From: Paenibacillus terricola
GTDB taxonomy: Bacteria; Bacillota; Bacilli; Paenibacillales; Paenibacillaceae
Reading direction: 5' to 3'
Assembly: GCF_014779765.1 (NCBI RefSeq)
Contig: NZ_JACXZA010000006.1
Coordinates: 434,001-498,000, forward strand
DNA: 64,000 nucleotides
Below are positions 47,998 to 56,436 of this stretch, piece after piece. Position 1 is the stretch's first letter. Each line of letters starts with the position of its first letter. The notes below the pieces were generated by a model. The model was not told the DNA's origin. It made no database searches and worked only from the letters and a program-made list of their open reading frames with translations. Made by a program: the position numbers and the translations under genes.

Positions 47998-49068
47998 CTA
48001 GCCTTTCTCGCCCGCCTGATAGTCCAACGCAGCCATAATAATCGTTACGGACTCTGCCCGACTCGCGTTGCTCTTCGGTGAGAAATTGTTGCCGCCGGTA
48101 CCTTTAATAATGCCCGCATTCACAGCGGCCACTATCGAAGGCTGCGCCCATACCGCAATCTGGTTCGTATCTGCAAAGGTTGGCTTCGCTTGCGCATTCA
48201 ATTGCAGATCGAGCACGCGTACGAGAATAGCCGTCATCTCCGTCCTCGTAATGAGTTGGTTCGGGCGGAAGGTTCCATCCGCATAGCCGGTAACAATACC
48301 TGCTGCGGCTGCTTCAGCTATCGCCGTCTTCGCCCATTGCGGCAGCTTCGCCGCGTCAGCGAATTCAGGCGTTATGCCTGTTGCCGACTTCAATGTAAAT
48401 GCACGAGTGATCATCGTCGTAAATTCGGCGCGCGTTACCTTATTGCTAGGACGGAACGTTCCGTCCGGATATCCACTCGTAATGCCGAGCGCTGCGGCGC
48501 GCTCGATTGCAGCTTTTGCCCAATGCCCATTCAGATCGGAGAAATTGATTGGTTTTACTTCTTTAATAGGGGTAATCGCAATGCTGGCAGACACTTTAGG
48601 CGCTGCTGTCTCCGTCTTCAGATCGCTTGTAACGAGCTTGACGTTGTCCAGCGTGATGCTCGCATCGCCAGTCGATTTGCCAGAAGCGATAAACGTAATG
48701 GTTGCCAGTTCTACCGTTCCGCTTAGACCGGCCGTTGTGCCAATATTGGTATGGGCAAACATGAGTTTGCCGTCCGTCGTATCCTTCGGTGGAATGGAGA
48801 AGCCGGATATTGCACTTACAGTCTTCACATAGCTCAGCAGCTTATTATCAAATGACAGTTGTAATTCATAACCGTATACATCCGTTAGATTCGTGCCAAT
48901 AACTTTCACGCTCACCTCCTGCCCTTCAGCAGATGTCTGCGAGCTCGCTTCCAGCGTGAAAGAAGTTTGTGCTGCCAACGCGGATAATGGATTCATCAAC
49001 GTCAATAGGAGTAGAAGTACGATTCCGATCAAACCTGCTTTGCCGTATCTATTATGGATGCTGAACAT
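47998..49068 (-). CDS. Cohesin-SLH surface anchor protein (copy B)
   Basis: A 356-residue secreted protein with a long signal peptide (about 1-33, LSALAAQ). A cohesin-like module (about 35-175: VYGYELQLSFDNKLLSYVKT, LMFAHTNIGTTAG, ELATITFIASG) and three SLH domains (about 187-356: FSDLNGHWAKAAIERAAALG, TRAEFTTMITRAF, ITRTEMTAIL, ASRAESVTII) follow. The architecture is that of a minimal anchoring scaffoldin with one cohesin. It is the next gene after the dockerin-bearing PL11 enzyme (128 nt), with a hairpin between them. GGGGGG lies about 10 nt before the ATG. The SLH half is nearly identical to copy A; the cohesin half has diverged, which suggests different dockerin partners. Confidence 0.83.
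   Translation of the reverse strand: MFSIHNRYGKAGLIGIVLLLLLTLMNPLSALAAQTSFTLEASSQTSAEGQEVSVKVIGTNLTDVYGYELQLSFDNKLLSYVKTVSAISGFSIPPKDTTDGKLMFAHTNIGTTAGLSGTVELATITFIASGKSTGDASITLDNVKLVTSDLKTETAAPKVSASIAITPIKEVKPINFSDLNGHWAKAAIERAAALGITSGYPDGTFRPSNKVTRAEFTTMITRAFTLKSATGITPEFADAAKLPQWAKTAIAEAAAAGIVTGYADGTFRPNQLITRTEMTAILVRVLDLQLNAQAKPTFADTNQIAVWAQPSIVAAVNAGIIKGTGGNNFSPKSNASRAESVTIIMAALDYQAGEKG
48014..48151 (-). repeat. 138-nt tract identical to 39958-40095
   Basis: This is the partner of the tract in anchor copy A, encoding part of the third SLH domain. Confidence 0.9.
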
Positions 49069-49102
49069 GCAGCTGGACCCCCCTTCCTCTTGTCCGATTT
49101 GA

Positions 49103-49131
49103 GAAGGAGGAGGCTTAATAGCCCCCTCCTA
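49103..49131 (-). terminator. Hairpin between PL11 enzyme and anchor copy B
   Basis: AGGAGGGGGCT-ATTA-AGCCTCCTCCT pairs with one mismatch on the minus strand. Only a weak T-rich tail (TCTC) follows, so this is more likely a leaky or processing hairpin than a full stop. Confidence 0.45.
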
Positions 49132-49195
49132 AACACTACAGATTACACTTACCGCCTTACTAGAATCTCAACCTGCTACATTCCCTTCGCGAACC

Positions 49196-52100
49196 CTATT
49201 TCTTCGACAAAATGCCTTGCGCCACAACAACCAGATCTTCCAGTCCAATGACGTTGTCGCCATTAAAGTCATAATGCTTGTAAACAGCGTTCCACTGCGG
49301 ATCTTCGGACGACTTGCCATATGCTGCGGCAACGATGCCGAGGTCGCCGATCGTAAATGCGCCGTCTCCATTCGCATCGCCAGGTTGTGCAACAATGACC
49401 GAAGCTGCAAAGGCATTCATCGCTGCTGTCAATTGCTCAACAGCCTGTGCAACTTGCGCCGGCGTAGCCGATTGGTTTGCTGCCACCGCCGAAGCTGTCG
49501 CAATCGCGGTACCGAATGCATCCTTCACTTGCTGCGAGTACTGACCAGGCTTAACGCCGACTTGCGCCGAATCGTATTGCGCTTGCGCGCTGGCGAGCAG
49601 CGACGCGAGCGCTGTTTTGTCCGCTTCAACCCAGATCTGAACCGCTGCGGTAGCTGCACCAACTGACAATTCCGCACCTGTGCCCGTAGCTGCCGTGTTC
49701 GTAATCGAGATCGCCGTCGATGCCGTCTCTCCCAGTGCCTTGGCCTTCCAGTTCAGCTTGAAGAGCGTCGTATCCTTATTGATGGCATTGCCTTCCCCTG
49801 CAGATGCTGCAATAATATGAACGCTGCCTGGCGTGTCTGTGCCCACATCTACCAGCTGGAAGCCTTCTACCAGGGATTGCGCTCCGAGGAACTCGAGTTT
49901 GTCCGCATCATAGCTCACGATAATGTCCTGTGCGTAGATATCCTCAGGGACGTTATGAATCTTGTAATCCATCGAGAACTCGGAACCGCCTACTACCGTA
50001 TCTGGGCTGCCGGATAGAGAGGCATGGAATTGTTCGTCTACTCCGTCCACTGTAACAAGTGCAGATAACGGAATGTTTAATCCCTTAACCAACCTTGCTA
50101 CCATCTCGGATACTTTGATCGCGCCGTTCATCTGTAAGTGCGTGTTGTCTTCCGTTGTGTTGACCCACAAGAAAATATCCTTGGTGCCTTCTGTACCAAG
50201 CTCTTGGAAGTACTCCCAACTCGCCTGGTTCAGGTCCACTAACAACGTTCCTGTTTCTTGTGCGGTTTCTTTCATCGCCTGCACGTATTCCGGGAAGCTC
50301 TTATTCAATGTCTCACCCGTGAAGTCACGTCTGTTCACCGGCGTAACGAGCACTGGCGTTGCACCCCTCTGAACCGCACCATTGATGTAATCCTTGAGAT
50401 ATACCTTGAATTGCTCCGGTGTCAGATAACGCTCTGGACGAACCGGCGTGGAATCGTTATGAGACCATTGCATGAACAGATAGTCGCCTTCATGAATGTC
50501 CAGCAGGAGATCATTGAGGTAACCGCCCACCATGAAGGTTTTGCTGCTCAATCCGCCTACCGCACGGTTATCGATACTGATCTGATTCAGGTCAAAATAA
50601 TTGCCCAGCGTCTCGCCCCATCCCGCTTGCGGACGATAGCTTTCTGCATAATTGGCAACCGTGGAATCGCTCGCCAAATAAATAACCGGTTTGTCGCCTT
50701 TGCCGTTATCCGGCAGACGTTCAATCGTCATTGCATTGATCTTCGGCGTGTTGCCTGCGAAGTCGAAGTTGAATACACCGTCGATCAGCGCGACGTCATA
50801 CGTGAATTGCTTGAATTCGCCTTTGGCTACCGTTGTAACCGGCAGCTTCGGCATTTGCTCCATCGTCACGCCGCCATTCGTCGATTCCTGCGAATCGCCG
50901 ATCGTCATCGTAACGCGGTAATTCGCTGGTTTCATCTCAACCAGGAAGGACGTACCGTTGACGCGGGTGAAGTCTTCCGTAAGCGCATCGCCCGTGTTAC
51001 GGTTCTCGTCTACGACAAGATTCGTATCCGCGAAGCCATATCCGTTACCCTCCACGTACGCATGGTTGCTATCGACCTTCAGATAGCCTTGGGCTGCACT
51101 GCCGGAGCCAAAGTCGAATTGATATTTGCTAATATCGCCTGTAGGCTCACGGGTTAAGGAATCCCTAGCGACCGTAAGCATATTCAGGGCATGATCCACC
51201 TGAGCTTGCGTTGCTGGCGTTCCGATAATCGCTTCAGCAGCTGCCACAGCTTTGTTCAATACGGCAACAGACTGTTCTGTGTAGCCCGACAGATCCATCG
51301 CTTTGATCTCTGCATGCAGCGCAATCAATGCGGCTTGATCAGCGGCCGCCGGCGGAAGCTCTTTGCCTTCGATTCGTACATTATCGATCATGGTCGTCCA
51401 GCTCAGCGTACCGCCGCCGCCTTTTCTCGTGCCAAGGAAACGAATCGCTCTTACGTTATCCGCATATTTCGTTCCCGCACTCATCGGAATATCCTTGATC
51501 GTCTGCTTAAGGCTCGGGTTCGCCAGGCTCGTCAATGTCAGATCGATCAGCTTATCGGCGAAGTTAATGGTGGCATCCACATTGACCCACTGATTTCTCT
51601 CGATCGTCGTTAATTTGCCGCCTTCCGGTATCGTTGTGGTGCCAGTACCGTAGTCAGGCGCATATTGGCCTGCATAATAACCAATGGACTTGTTGGTGCT
51701 CGTATTCGTGTATAACGTCAGAATCAAATTCTCGTTAGCATCTTGCAGCGACAGATGCCCCTCAGAAGGACTCGCCGTTACATTTCCTGAATGCCAATCG
51801 AAGTTCACATGCACGATGTCTCCGTTCACCGCATCGAACAAACGGAACGTCTTGGCGCGGTTACCGGATCCGCCGCCGGTAACGGACAGCACCTTGCTGC
51901 CATTTTGCTCCACCACAGAGGCTCCTAACGTCCCTGCTATACCCGTAGAGTTAACCATCGCATATTGGACGGCATTCGGATCGCCCTCGAAGTCTTCGAA
52001 GTAGCTTTGCGTTTCCGGCTCTGGTTCTGGTTCGGCAATGTCCGGGTCTATAACGAACGGCGAGATGCTAAGACCCATGCCCTTCACAGCACCAGCCACC

Positions 52101-55084
52101 AATCCCGCGATGACTTTCGCGCCATAAGTGCTGAAATGCGTATTATCGCCTACCCCGCTTGGATATTTCGGATATTCGCCAGGATTCGCATACAGGAATA
52201 TTTTCTCTGTAGCAGCCAAGCCCACCTGATTGTACTTCGCAATGCTTAACTGGCTTAGATCAATCAGCTGCACGCCAAGCTCTTGCGCCACCTCTTTGGC
52301 TGCTTGGACGTATTCCGGGAAGCTCACGTTAAACTCTTGGGTAACCGTATTGAAGTCTCTGCGCCCTACCGGCGTGAGCAGCACTGGCGTTGCGCCGCGC
52401 TGACGGGCACCGTTTACATACCGCGTCAGATACATTTTGTAATCAGCCGGGGATGCATAACGGTCTGGAATTCCGACGCTTGCATCGTTATGACCGAAGG
52501 AGATGAAGAAGAAATCCCCAGGCCTGATCTGACGCAGAATCGTATCGAGACGACCGTCTACGAGGAACGACTTACTGCTTCTGCCGCCGATCGAGTGATT
52601 ATCCACAACTACGCCATTCGAGAAATAACGGCCGAACTCTTGTCCCCAGCCTTCTTGCGGTGCTTGTGGAGCACTGTAAGACTGCATGGTCGAATCGCCA
52701 GCCATATAGATCGTCGTTGCAGCGCCTGCTGTTTGTGCCGGATACTTCTCAATGATGATTTCCTGCACATGAATCGCACTGCCTGTGAAGTTGAATTCCA
52801 ACTGACCGTCTACCAGCGCAATGTCATAAGAATAGGTGAGCGGCTCGCCTTGCTTCACATTGGTCACAGCCAACTTCTGAACGTATTCGGACTTCACGCC
52901 AACGTTCGAATCCTGTGTATCGTCACCAAGCTTAAGCGTTACCTTATAGTTCGCATTCGGCAGATCGACCGCGAACTTCGCATTTTCCGGCAGGGTAACT
53001 TGATTGGTCCCTACTGTAATGCCGCTTGTTGATTCGAAGCCATAGCCGTGATCAGCTGTGTACAGGGTATCCTGCACAGATGTTGTATTAGCCTCGGACG
53101 CCGTACCGAAGTCAAAATGATAGATCGAATCGAGCGCCTGCGGTCCACCGACGATTCTTACATCGGCTTTCGGGAATTCGGTCGCTTCCGACCCGATATA
53201 GAATCCCGTATGCGGAGGCTGATTGTAGCCTGCATTCTGCCAAGCTACGCCTAAGCGGTATACAGGGTCCTGCATCAAGGTTGTAATCCGATACGAAGTA
53301 GGCATCGTTGTGCTGTACAATCTGAATTCCGTGCTGTCTTCACTGCGCAGCAGAAGCTCTTCCCGCCAGTCGCCAAGAATGTCCGCTTGGAGCGAAGGCG
53401 TGCCCTTAGTCGAGTTGTTGGTCAATGTGCCTGGTGCACGGAAGATCTCGTTCAACTTCTTATTCGTGTAATCCCAATCATAGATAACCGGGATCCCTTT
53501 GCCTGTGCTGTTATCCCAGATATGGTCGAACAGCTCGCTCTGAAGATCGCCATCCCATTGAATCGAGAAGTCGGCGCTCTTAGGCGTCTCATCCACGCCA
53601 TAGATAACTTCGCCATTGGCCGCATGCGTACTCGTTACGGGCACCATCATGCCATCGACGATCGTCGTTGCCCATGATTCGTAGCCTGGATAATTCGGGT
53701 CAATGTCCGCCGACATGCCGCGCCCCGTATCGATGCCGGTGTACTCTCCCCACAGGATTTCGCCGGTTGCAGCATTGTGCATCTCCAGACCGTATTCAGC
53801 ATTGGTATGCTCATGCACGCCAACAACCTGATATCCGTCACGGGACGGATCCAGCTTGCCTGCATGCATCGCGTCGCCATGGCCAAGCCTCGTGCTGTAC
53901 AATACGCTTCCATCATCGTCAATCGCAAGCGCGCCGTACATGATCTCGTCCTTGCCATCCCCATCGACATCCAGAACGCTTAATCCGTGATTCCCTTGTC
54001 CCTCATATTGTTTGCCAGCCACATTGGAATCGAACGTCCAGCGTTTCACCAGTTGACCTCCAACATAGTCGTAAGCAGCCAGTACCGTTCGAGTATAGTA
54101 GCCGCGAGCCATAATAACGCTTGGTTTGACGCCGTCCAGATAAGCAACGGCCGCCAAGAAGCGGTCCACGCGGTTGCCGTACGTATCGCCCCAATCGCCT
54201 ACATTGCCTCTTGGAGGATCGTAATCAACCGTGGATACGGCTGCCCCTGTTACACCATCGAACAACGTCAGAAACTCCGGCCCAGACAGAATATAGCCGC
54301 CATCGTTGCGATAGTCCTTGGTGCCATCGCCGATGACCGTGCCTTTGCCATCCACCGTTCCATCGGCGGTCTTCACTACGAGTTCCGCCTTACCGTTGCC
54401 GTCCAGGTCGTACACCATGAATGGATTGTAATGCGCGCCAGCCCGGATGTTCTTGCCTAGATCGATCCGCCACAGCTTGCTGCCGTCCAGTTTCATGGCA
54501 TCGAGATAGACGTTGCCGGTATAGCCTGCAAACGAGTTATCCTTACTATTGCTCGGATCCCATTTGACAATAATTTCATACTCGCCGTCACCATCCAGAT
54601 CGGCTACGGAAGCATCATTGGCGTTGTAAGTATAGCTGCCGCCGTCCTTCGTTCTGCCGTCTGCCGGTTTATCCAGCGGGATAGGCAAATAATTGTTATG
54701 CCACACCGAGACAGCCTCCGGCTGCATCTCTTCTTTGCCAGCGATAATCGTGGAAATCTGGTACTCTGAGCTATCGGCACCTGACGTATCCACATAGTTG
54801 GTCACATCGCTGATTGGCTGCGCGTTCACTTTATAGCCGTTCTTATATACATTGAAAGCGATTTCATTTGGATCCGTATTTAAGTATCGCCAGCTTAGAA
54901 ATACGCCTTTATCAACCAGAATCGCAACTAAGCCGCGGTTAAGATATTCTGCCTGACGCAGAGGCGCATCGTCAGATGCCTCCGCTCGCCCTGGCGTTGG
55001 AACGACGAGTAGTGAAACGACCAGCATAAATGACATCACAAATGCCACAATCGATTTGCTTCGGGATACCGCTTTTGTACCCAA
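49196..55084 (-). CDS. Trifunctional RG-I enzyme: PL11 lyase, two acetylesterase domains, cohesin, FIVAR, dockerin
   Basis: A secreted protein of about 1962 residues (numbering below counts from the GTG at 55093; the better-spaced start is TTG 55084). After a signal peptide comes the PL11 lyase (45-650: LNRGLVAILVDKGVFLSWRY, ADLDGDGEYEIIVKWDPSNS, GNHGLSVLDVDGDG). An FDFG galactose-binding-like module (655-785) precedes esterase 1 (790-1010: AGDSTM, SIGGRSSKSF, FGHNDAS, GDNTHFS). A concanavalin-like module (1030-1245) and a FIVAR (1250-1315) lead to a second FDFG module (1320-1460) and esterase 2 (1470-1675: ASDSTV, AVGGLSSKTF, WSHNDS, EDNTHLQ). Then come a cohesin (1690-1822), a FIVAR (1825-1900) and a complete dockerin (1905-1962: GDANGDGAFTIGDL and YDFNGDNVIGLEDL). 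It would deacetylate and cleave RG-I while held in a protein complex. Confidence 0.92.
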   Translation of the reverse strand: MGTKAVSRSKSIVAFVMSFMLVVSLLVVPTPGRAEASDDAPLRQAEYLNRGLVAILVDKGVFLSWRYLNTDPNEIAFNVYKNGYKVNAQPISDVTNYVDTSGADSSEYQISTIIAGKEEMQPEAVSVWHNNYLPIPLDKPADGRTKDGGSYTYNANDASVADLDGDGEYEIIVKWDPSNSKDNSFAGYTGNVYLDAMKLDGSKLWRIDLGKNIRAGAHYNPFMVYDLDGNGKAELVVKTADGTVDGKGTVIGDGTKDYRNDGGYILSGPEFLTLFDGVTGAAVSTVDYDPPRGNVGDWGDTYGNRVDRFLAAVAYLDGVKPSVIMARGYYTRTVLAAYDYVGGQLVKRWTFDSNVAGKQYEGQGNHGLSVLDVDGDGKDEIMYGALAIDDDGSVLYSTRLGHGDAMHAGKLDPSRDGYQVVGVHEHTNAEYGLEMHNAATGEILWGEYTGIDTGRGMSADIDPNYPGYESWATTIVDGMMVPVTSTHAANGEVIYGVDETPKSADFSIQWDGDLQSELFDHIWDNSTGKGIPVIYDWDYTNKKLNEIFRAPGTLTNNSTKGTPSLQADILGDWREELLLRSEDSTEFRLYSTTMPTSYRITTLMQDPVYRLGVAWQNAGYNQPPHTGFYIGSEATEFPKADVRIVGGPQALDSIYHFDFGTASEANTTSVQDTLYTADHGYGFESTSGITVGTNQVTLPENAKFAVDLPNANYKVTLKLGDDTQDSNVGVKSEYVQKLAVTNVKQGEPLTYSYDIALVDGQLEFNFTGSAIHVQEIIIEKYPAQTAGAATTIYMAGDSTMQSYSAPQAPQEGWGQEFGRYFSNGVVVDNHSIGGRSSKSFLVDGRLDTILRQIRPGDFFFISFGHNDASVGIPDRYASPADYKMYLTRYVNGARQRGATPVLLTPVGRRDFNTVTQEFNVSFPEYVQAAKEVAQELGVQLIDLSQLSIAKYNQVGLAATEKIFLYANPGEYPKYPSGVGDNTHFSTYGAKVIAGLVAGAVKGMGLSISPFVIDPDIAEPEPEPETQSYFEDFEGDPNAVQYAMVNSTGIAGTLGASVVEQNGSKVLSVTGGGSGNRAKTFRLFDAVNGDIVHVNFDWHSGNVTASPSEGHLSLQDANENLILTLYTNTSTNKSIGYYAGQYAPDYGTGTTTIPEGGKLTTIERNQWVNVDATINFADKLIDLTLTSLANPSLKQTIKDIPMSAGTKYADNVRAIRFLGTRKGGGGTLSWTTMIDNVRIEGKELPPAAADQAALIALHAEIKAMDLSGYTEQSVAVLNKAVAAAEAIIGTPATQAQVDHALNMLTVARDSLTREPTGDISKYQFDFGSGSAAQGYLKVDSNHAYVEGNGYGFADTNLVVDENRNTGDALTEDFTRVNGTSFLVEMKPANYRVTMTIGDSQESTNGGVTMEQMPKLPVTTVAKGEFKQFTYDVALIDGVFNFDFAGNTPKINAMTIERLPDNGKGDKPVIYLASDSTVANYAESYRPQAGWGETLGNYFDLNQISIDNRAVGGLSSKTFMVGGYLNDLLLDIHEGDYLFMQWSHNDSTPVRPERYLTPEQFKVYLKDYINGAVQRGATPVLVTPVNRRDFTGETLNKSFPEYVQAMKETAQETGTLLVDLNQASWEYFQELGTEGTKDIFLWVNTTEDNTHLQMNGAIKVSEMVARLVKGLNIPLSALVTVDGVDEQFHASLSGSPDTVVGGSEFSMDYKIHNVPEDIYAQDIIVSYDADKLEFLGAQSLVEGFQLVDVGTDTPGSVHIIAASAGEGNAINKDTTLFKLNWKAKALGETASTAISITNTAATGTGAELSVGAATAAVQIWVEADKTALASLLASAQAQYDSAQVGVKPGQYSQQVKDAFGTAIATASAVAANQSATPAQVAQAVEQLTAAMNAFAASVIVAQPGDANGDGAFTIGDLGIVAAAYGKSSEDPQWNAVYKHYDFNGDNVIGLEDLVVVAQGILSKK
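54853..54866. promoter_or_regulatory. Intragenic cre consensus in the PL11 gene
   Basis: TGAAAGCGATTTCA is a full consensus match about 220 bp inside the coding region. Intragenic cre roadblocks are known in Bacillus, but the bases also encode the PL11 peptide EIAFN, so chance is possible. Confidence 0.4.
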
Positions 55085-55093
55085 TACACTCAC

Positions 55094-55384
55094 TCCCTTT
55101 AAGAGGTCGTTACTTCCTGAACATGTAAGTTAATCGTCCAATCCTGACCCTCTTTACGCTAATCCTGATGTTAAGTTCCCTCATCTCATGATCGCTATTT
55201 CGTTCAAACTTACCTGAGTAGTCCTGTCTGTGAAGTTTTGCGCAATGCCCTCCTTCCCCAGAGTCGCATCTTCCGCCGTTCATCGCTAGACGTTATCCGT
55301 CCAAGGCATGAACCCTCGACTTGATGATAGCAGCGGAGCTCTCTGTCGCTTGATCCTAGTCCAGACTATCACGCCCCGCTTCTG
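55094..55384 (-). other. Long leader of the PL11 gene with a hairpin
   Basis: About 290 nt lie between the TATAAT-containing operator (55392-55412) and the gene start. No reading frame is convincing. GTTCAT/ATGAAC and TAGACG/CGTCCA (55279-55314) form a nested hairpin with an internal loop. I do not recognise an RNA family. The ribosome site is AAAGGGAG before TTG 55084. Confidence 0.4.
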
Positions 55385-55391
55385 CTCCAAC

Positions 55392-55412
55392 ATAATCACC
55401 TGAGATGATTAT
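55392..55412. promoter_or_regulatory. Operator ATAATCA-CCTGAGA-TGATTAT
   Basis: This is one of four copies of ATAATCA-N7-TGATTAT in the 55-62 kb region. On the minus strand it contains TATAATCA, a good -10 candidate, so binding would block or modulate the PL11 promoter. Confidence 0.7.
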
Positions 55413-55438
55413 ATGGATAAGTCCGATATGATCATTTC

Positions 55439-55467
55439 TGATAGGTGTTGAAATAAATGATAGGTGT
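55439..55467. repeat. Direct repeat TGATAGGTGT, period 19 bp
   Basis: Two exact copies (55439-55448 and 55458-55467) lie just upstream of the putative PL11 promoter on the minus strand. Spacing and position suit tandem half-sites of an AraC-type activator. Confidence 0.5.
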
Positions 55468-55484
55468 AAAGCATCCTGCCCATA

Positions 55485-55528
55485 CAAAAACAACCAGTCG
55501 TCGAACACCCCCGACACTGGTTGTTGTG
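55485..55528 (-). terminator. Intrinsic terminator after the 57-55 kb permease operon
   Basis: CAACCAGT and ACTGGTTG pair around a partly structured loop, with TTTTTG after it on the minus strand, 29 nt past the permease stop. Confidence 0.8.
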
Positions 55529-55556
55529 TTTCTTCCCACTTACTAACCAACTAATG

Positions 55557-56426
55557 CTACTGCTTCACGGCCCCAATCAATGCACCTTGGACAAAATACT
55601 TCTGGATAAAAGGATACACCAGCATAATCGGAATCGTTGAGATAATGATGGTCGCGTATTTGATGTTCTCGCCGATCGCATATCCCGTATCCGCACCTGG
55701 CCCCATCGCCTCCATACTGTTGCTTAGCAAGATGTCTCTTAGAATAATTTGAATAGGGTATAACTCTTGATGGCGCAAATACAACAGGGGACCCATATAA
55801 TCGTTCCAGTGATCGACTGCATAGTACAACGTCATGACGGCCAAGATCGCCTTCGACACCGGCAATACAATGCGGAACAGAATAGTGAAATCATTCGCGC
55901 CGTCCAACTTGGCCGATTCGATCATCTCGCCGGGAATGCTCTCGAAATTCGTCTTCATAATAATGAAGTAAAACGTGCTTATCGCTGCCGGCAAAATTAA
56001 GGCTAGTCGGTTGTTGACCAGCCCGAGATTCTGAACGAGCAGGAACGTAGGGATCATGCCTCCGCCGAAGAACATGGTGAAGGTGATCAACTTCATCATG
56101 AATCGGCGACCGTATAGATCACCTCTCGACAATGCATAAGCAGCAAGCGCGGTCATAAGCAGATTAAACGCAGTCCCGAAGATGACATAGAACAAGGTGT
56201 TCATGTATCCGGAGTAAATCCTGGGATTGTGGAATACCTGCTTATAAGCATCCAGCTGGAAACCTTCGGGCCAGATCATAAACGATCTGCTCTGCAGCAG
56301 TTCATTAGGGTCGCTGATCGATGAATTGAAGATATAGAGCATCGGGTAAGCGGAAACGATAATAACGAGCGACAGAAATATATAGTTAACTCCGTCAAAT
56401 AGACGTTCGCCGAATGACTGCTTCAT
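55557..56426 (-). CDS. ABC sugar permease, LplC/YtcP-like
   Basis: A 289-residue CUT1 permease, second of a pair. Six helices; the EAA loop is IESAKLDGAN, with Asn where the others have Gly, followed by LP. The C-terminus is YFVQGALIGAVKQ. ATG 56426 has TAGGAGTG upstream; the longer frame from 56483 overlaps the partner gene by 47 nt and adds no membrane-like sequence, so it is rejected. The cargo is unknown; the neighbouring hydrolase and lyase genes suggest pectin oligosaccharides. Confidence 0.92.
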   Translation of the reverse strand: MKQSFGERLFDGVNYIFLSLVIIVSAYPMLYIFNSSISDPNELLQSRSFMIWPEGFQLDAYKQVFHNPRIYSGYMNTLFYVIFGTAFNLLMTALAAYALSRGDLYGRRFMMKLITFTMFFGGGMIPTFLLVQNLGLVNNRLALILPAAISTFYFIIMKTNFESIPGEMIESAKLDGANDFTILFRIVLPVSKAILAVMTLYYAVDHWNDYMGPLLYLRHQELYPIQIILRDILLSNSMEAMGPGADTGYAIGENIKYATIIISTIPIMLVYPFIQKYFVQGALIGAVKQ

Positions 56427-56436
56427 ATTCTCACTC

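Noticed and set aside
55356-55550. Short minus-strand frame of 64 codons upstream of the PL11 gene
   Set aside because: It runs through the terminator, the direct repeats and the operator, has no ribosome site and no recognisable family features.
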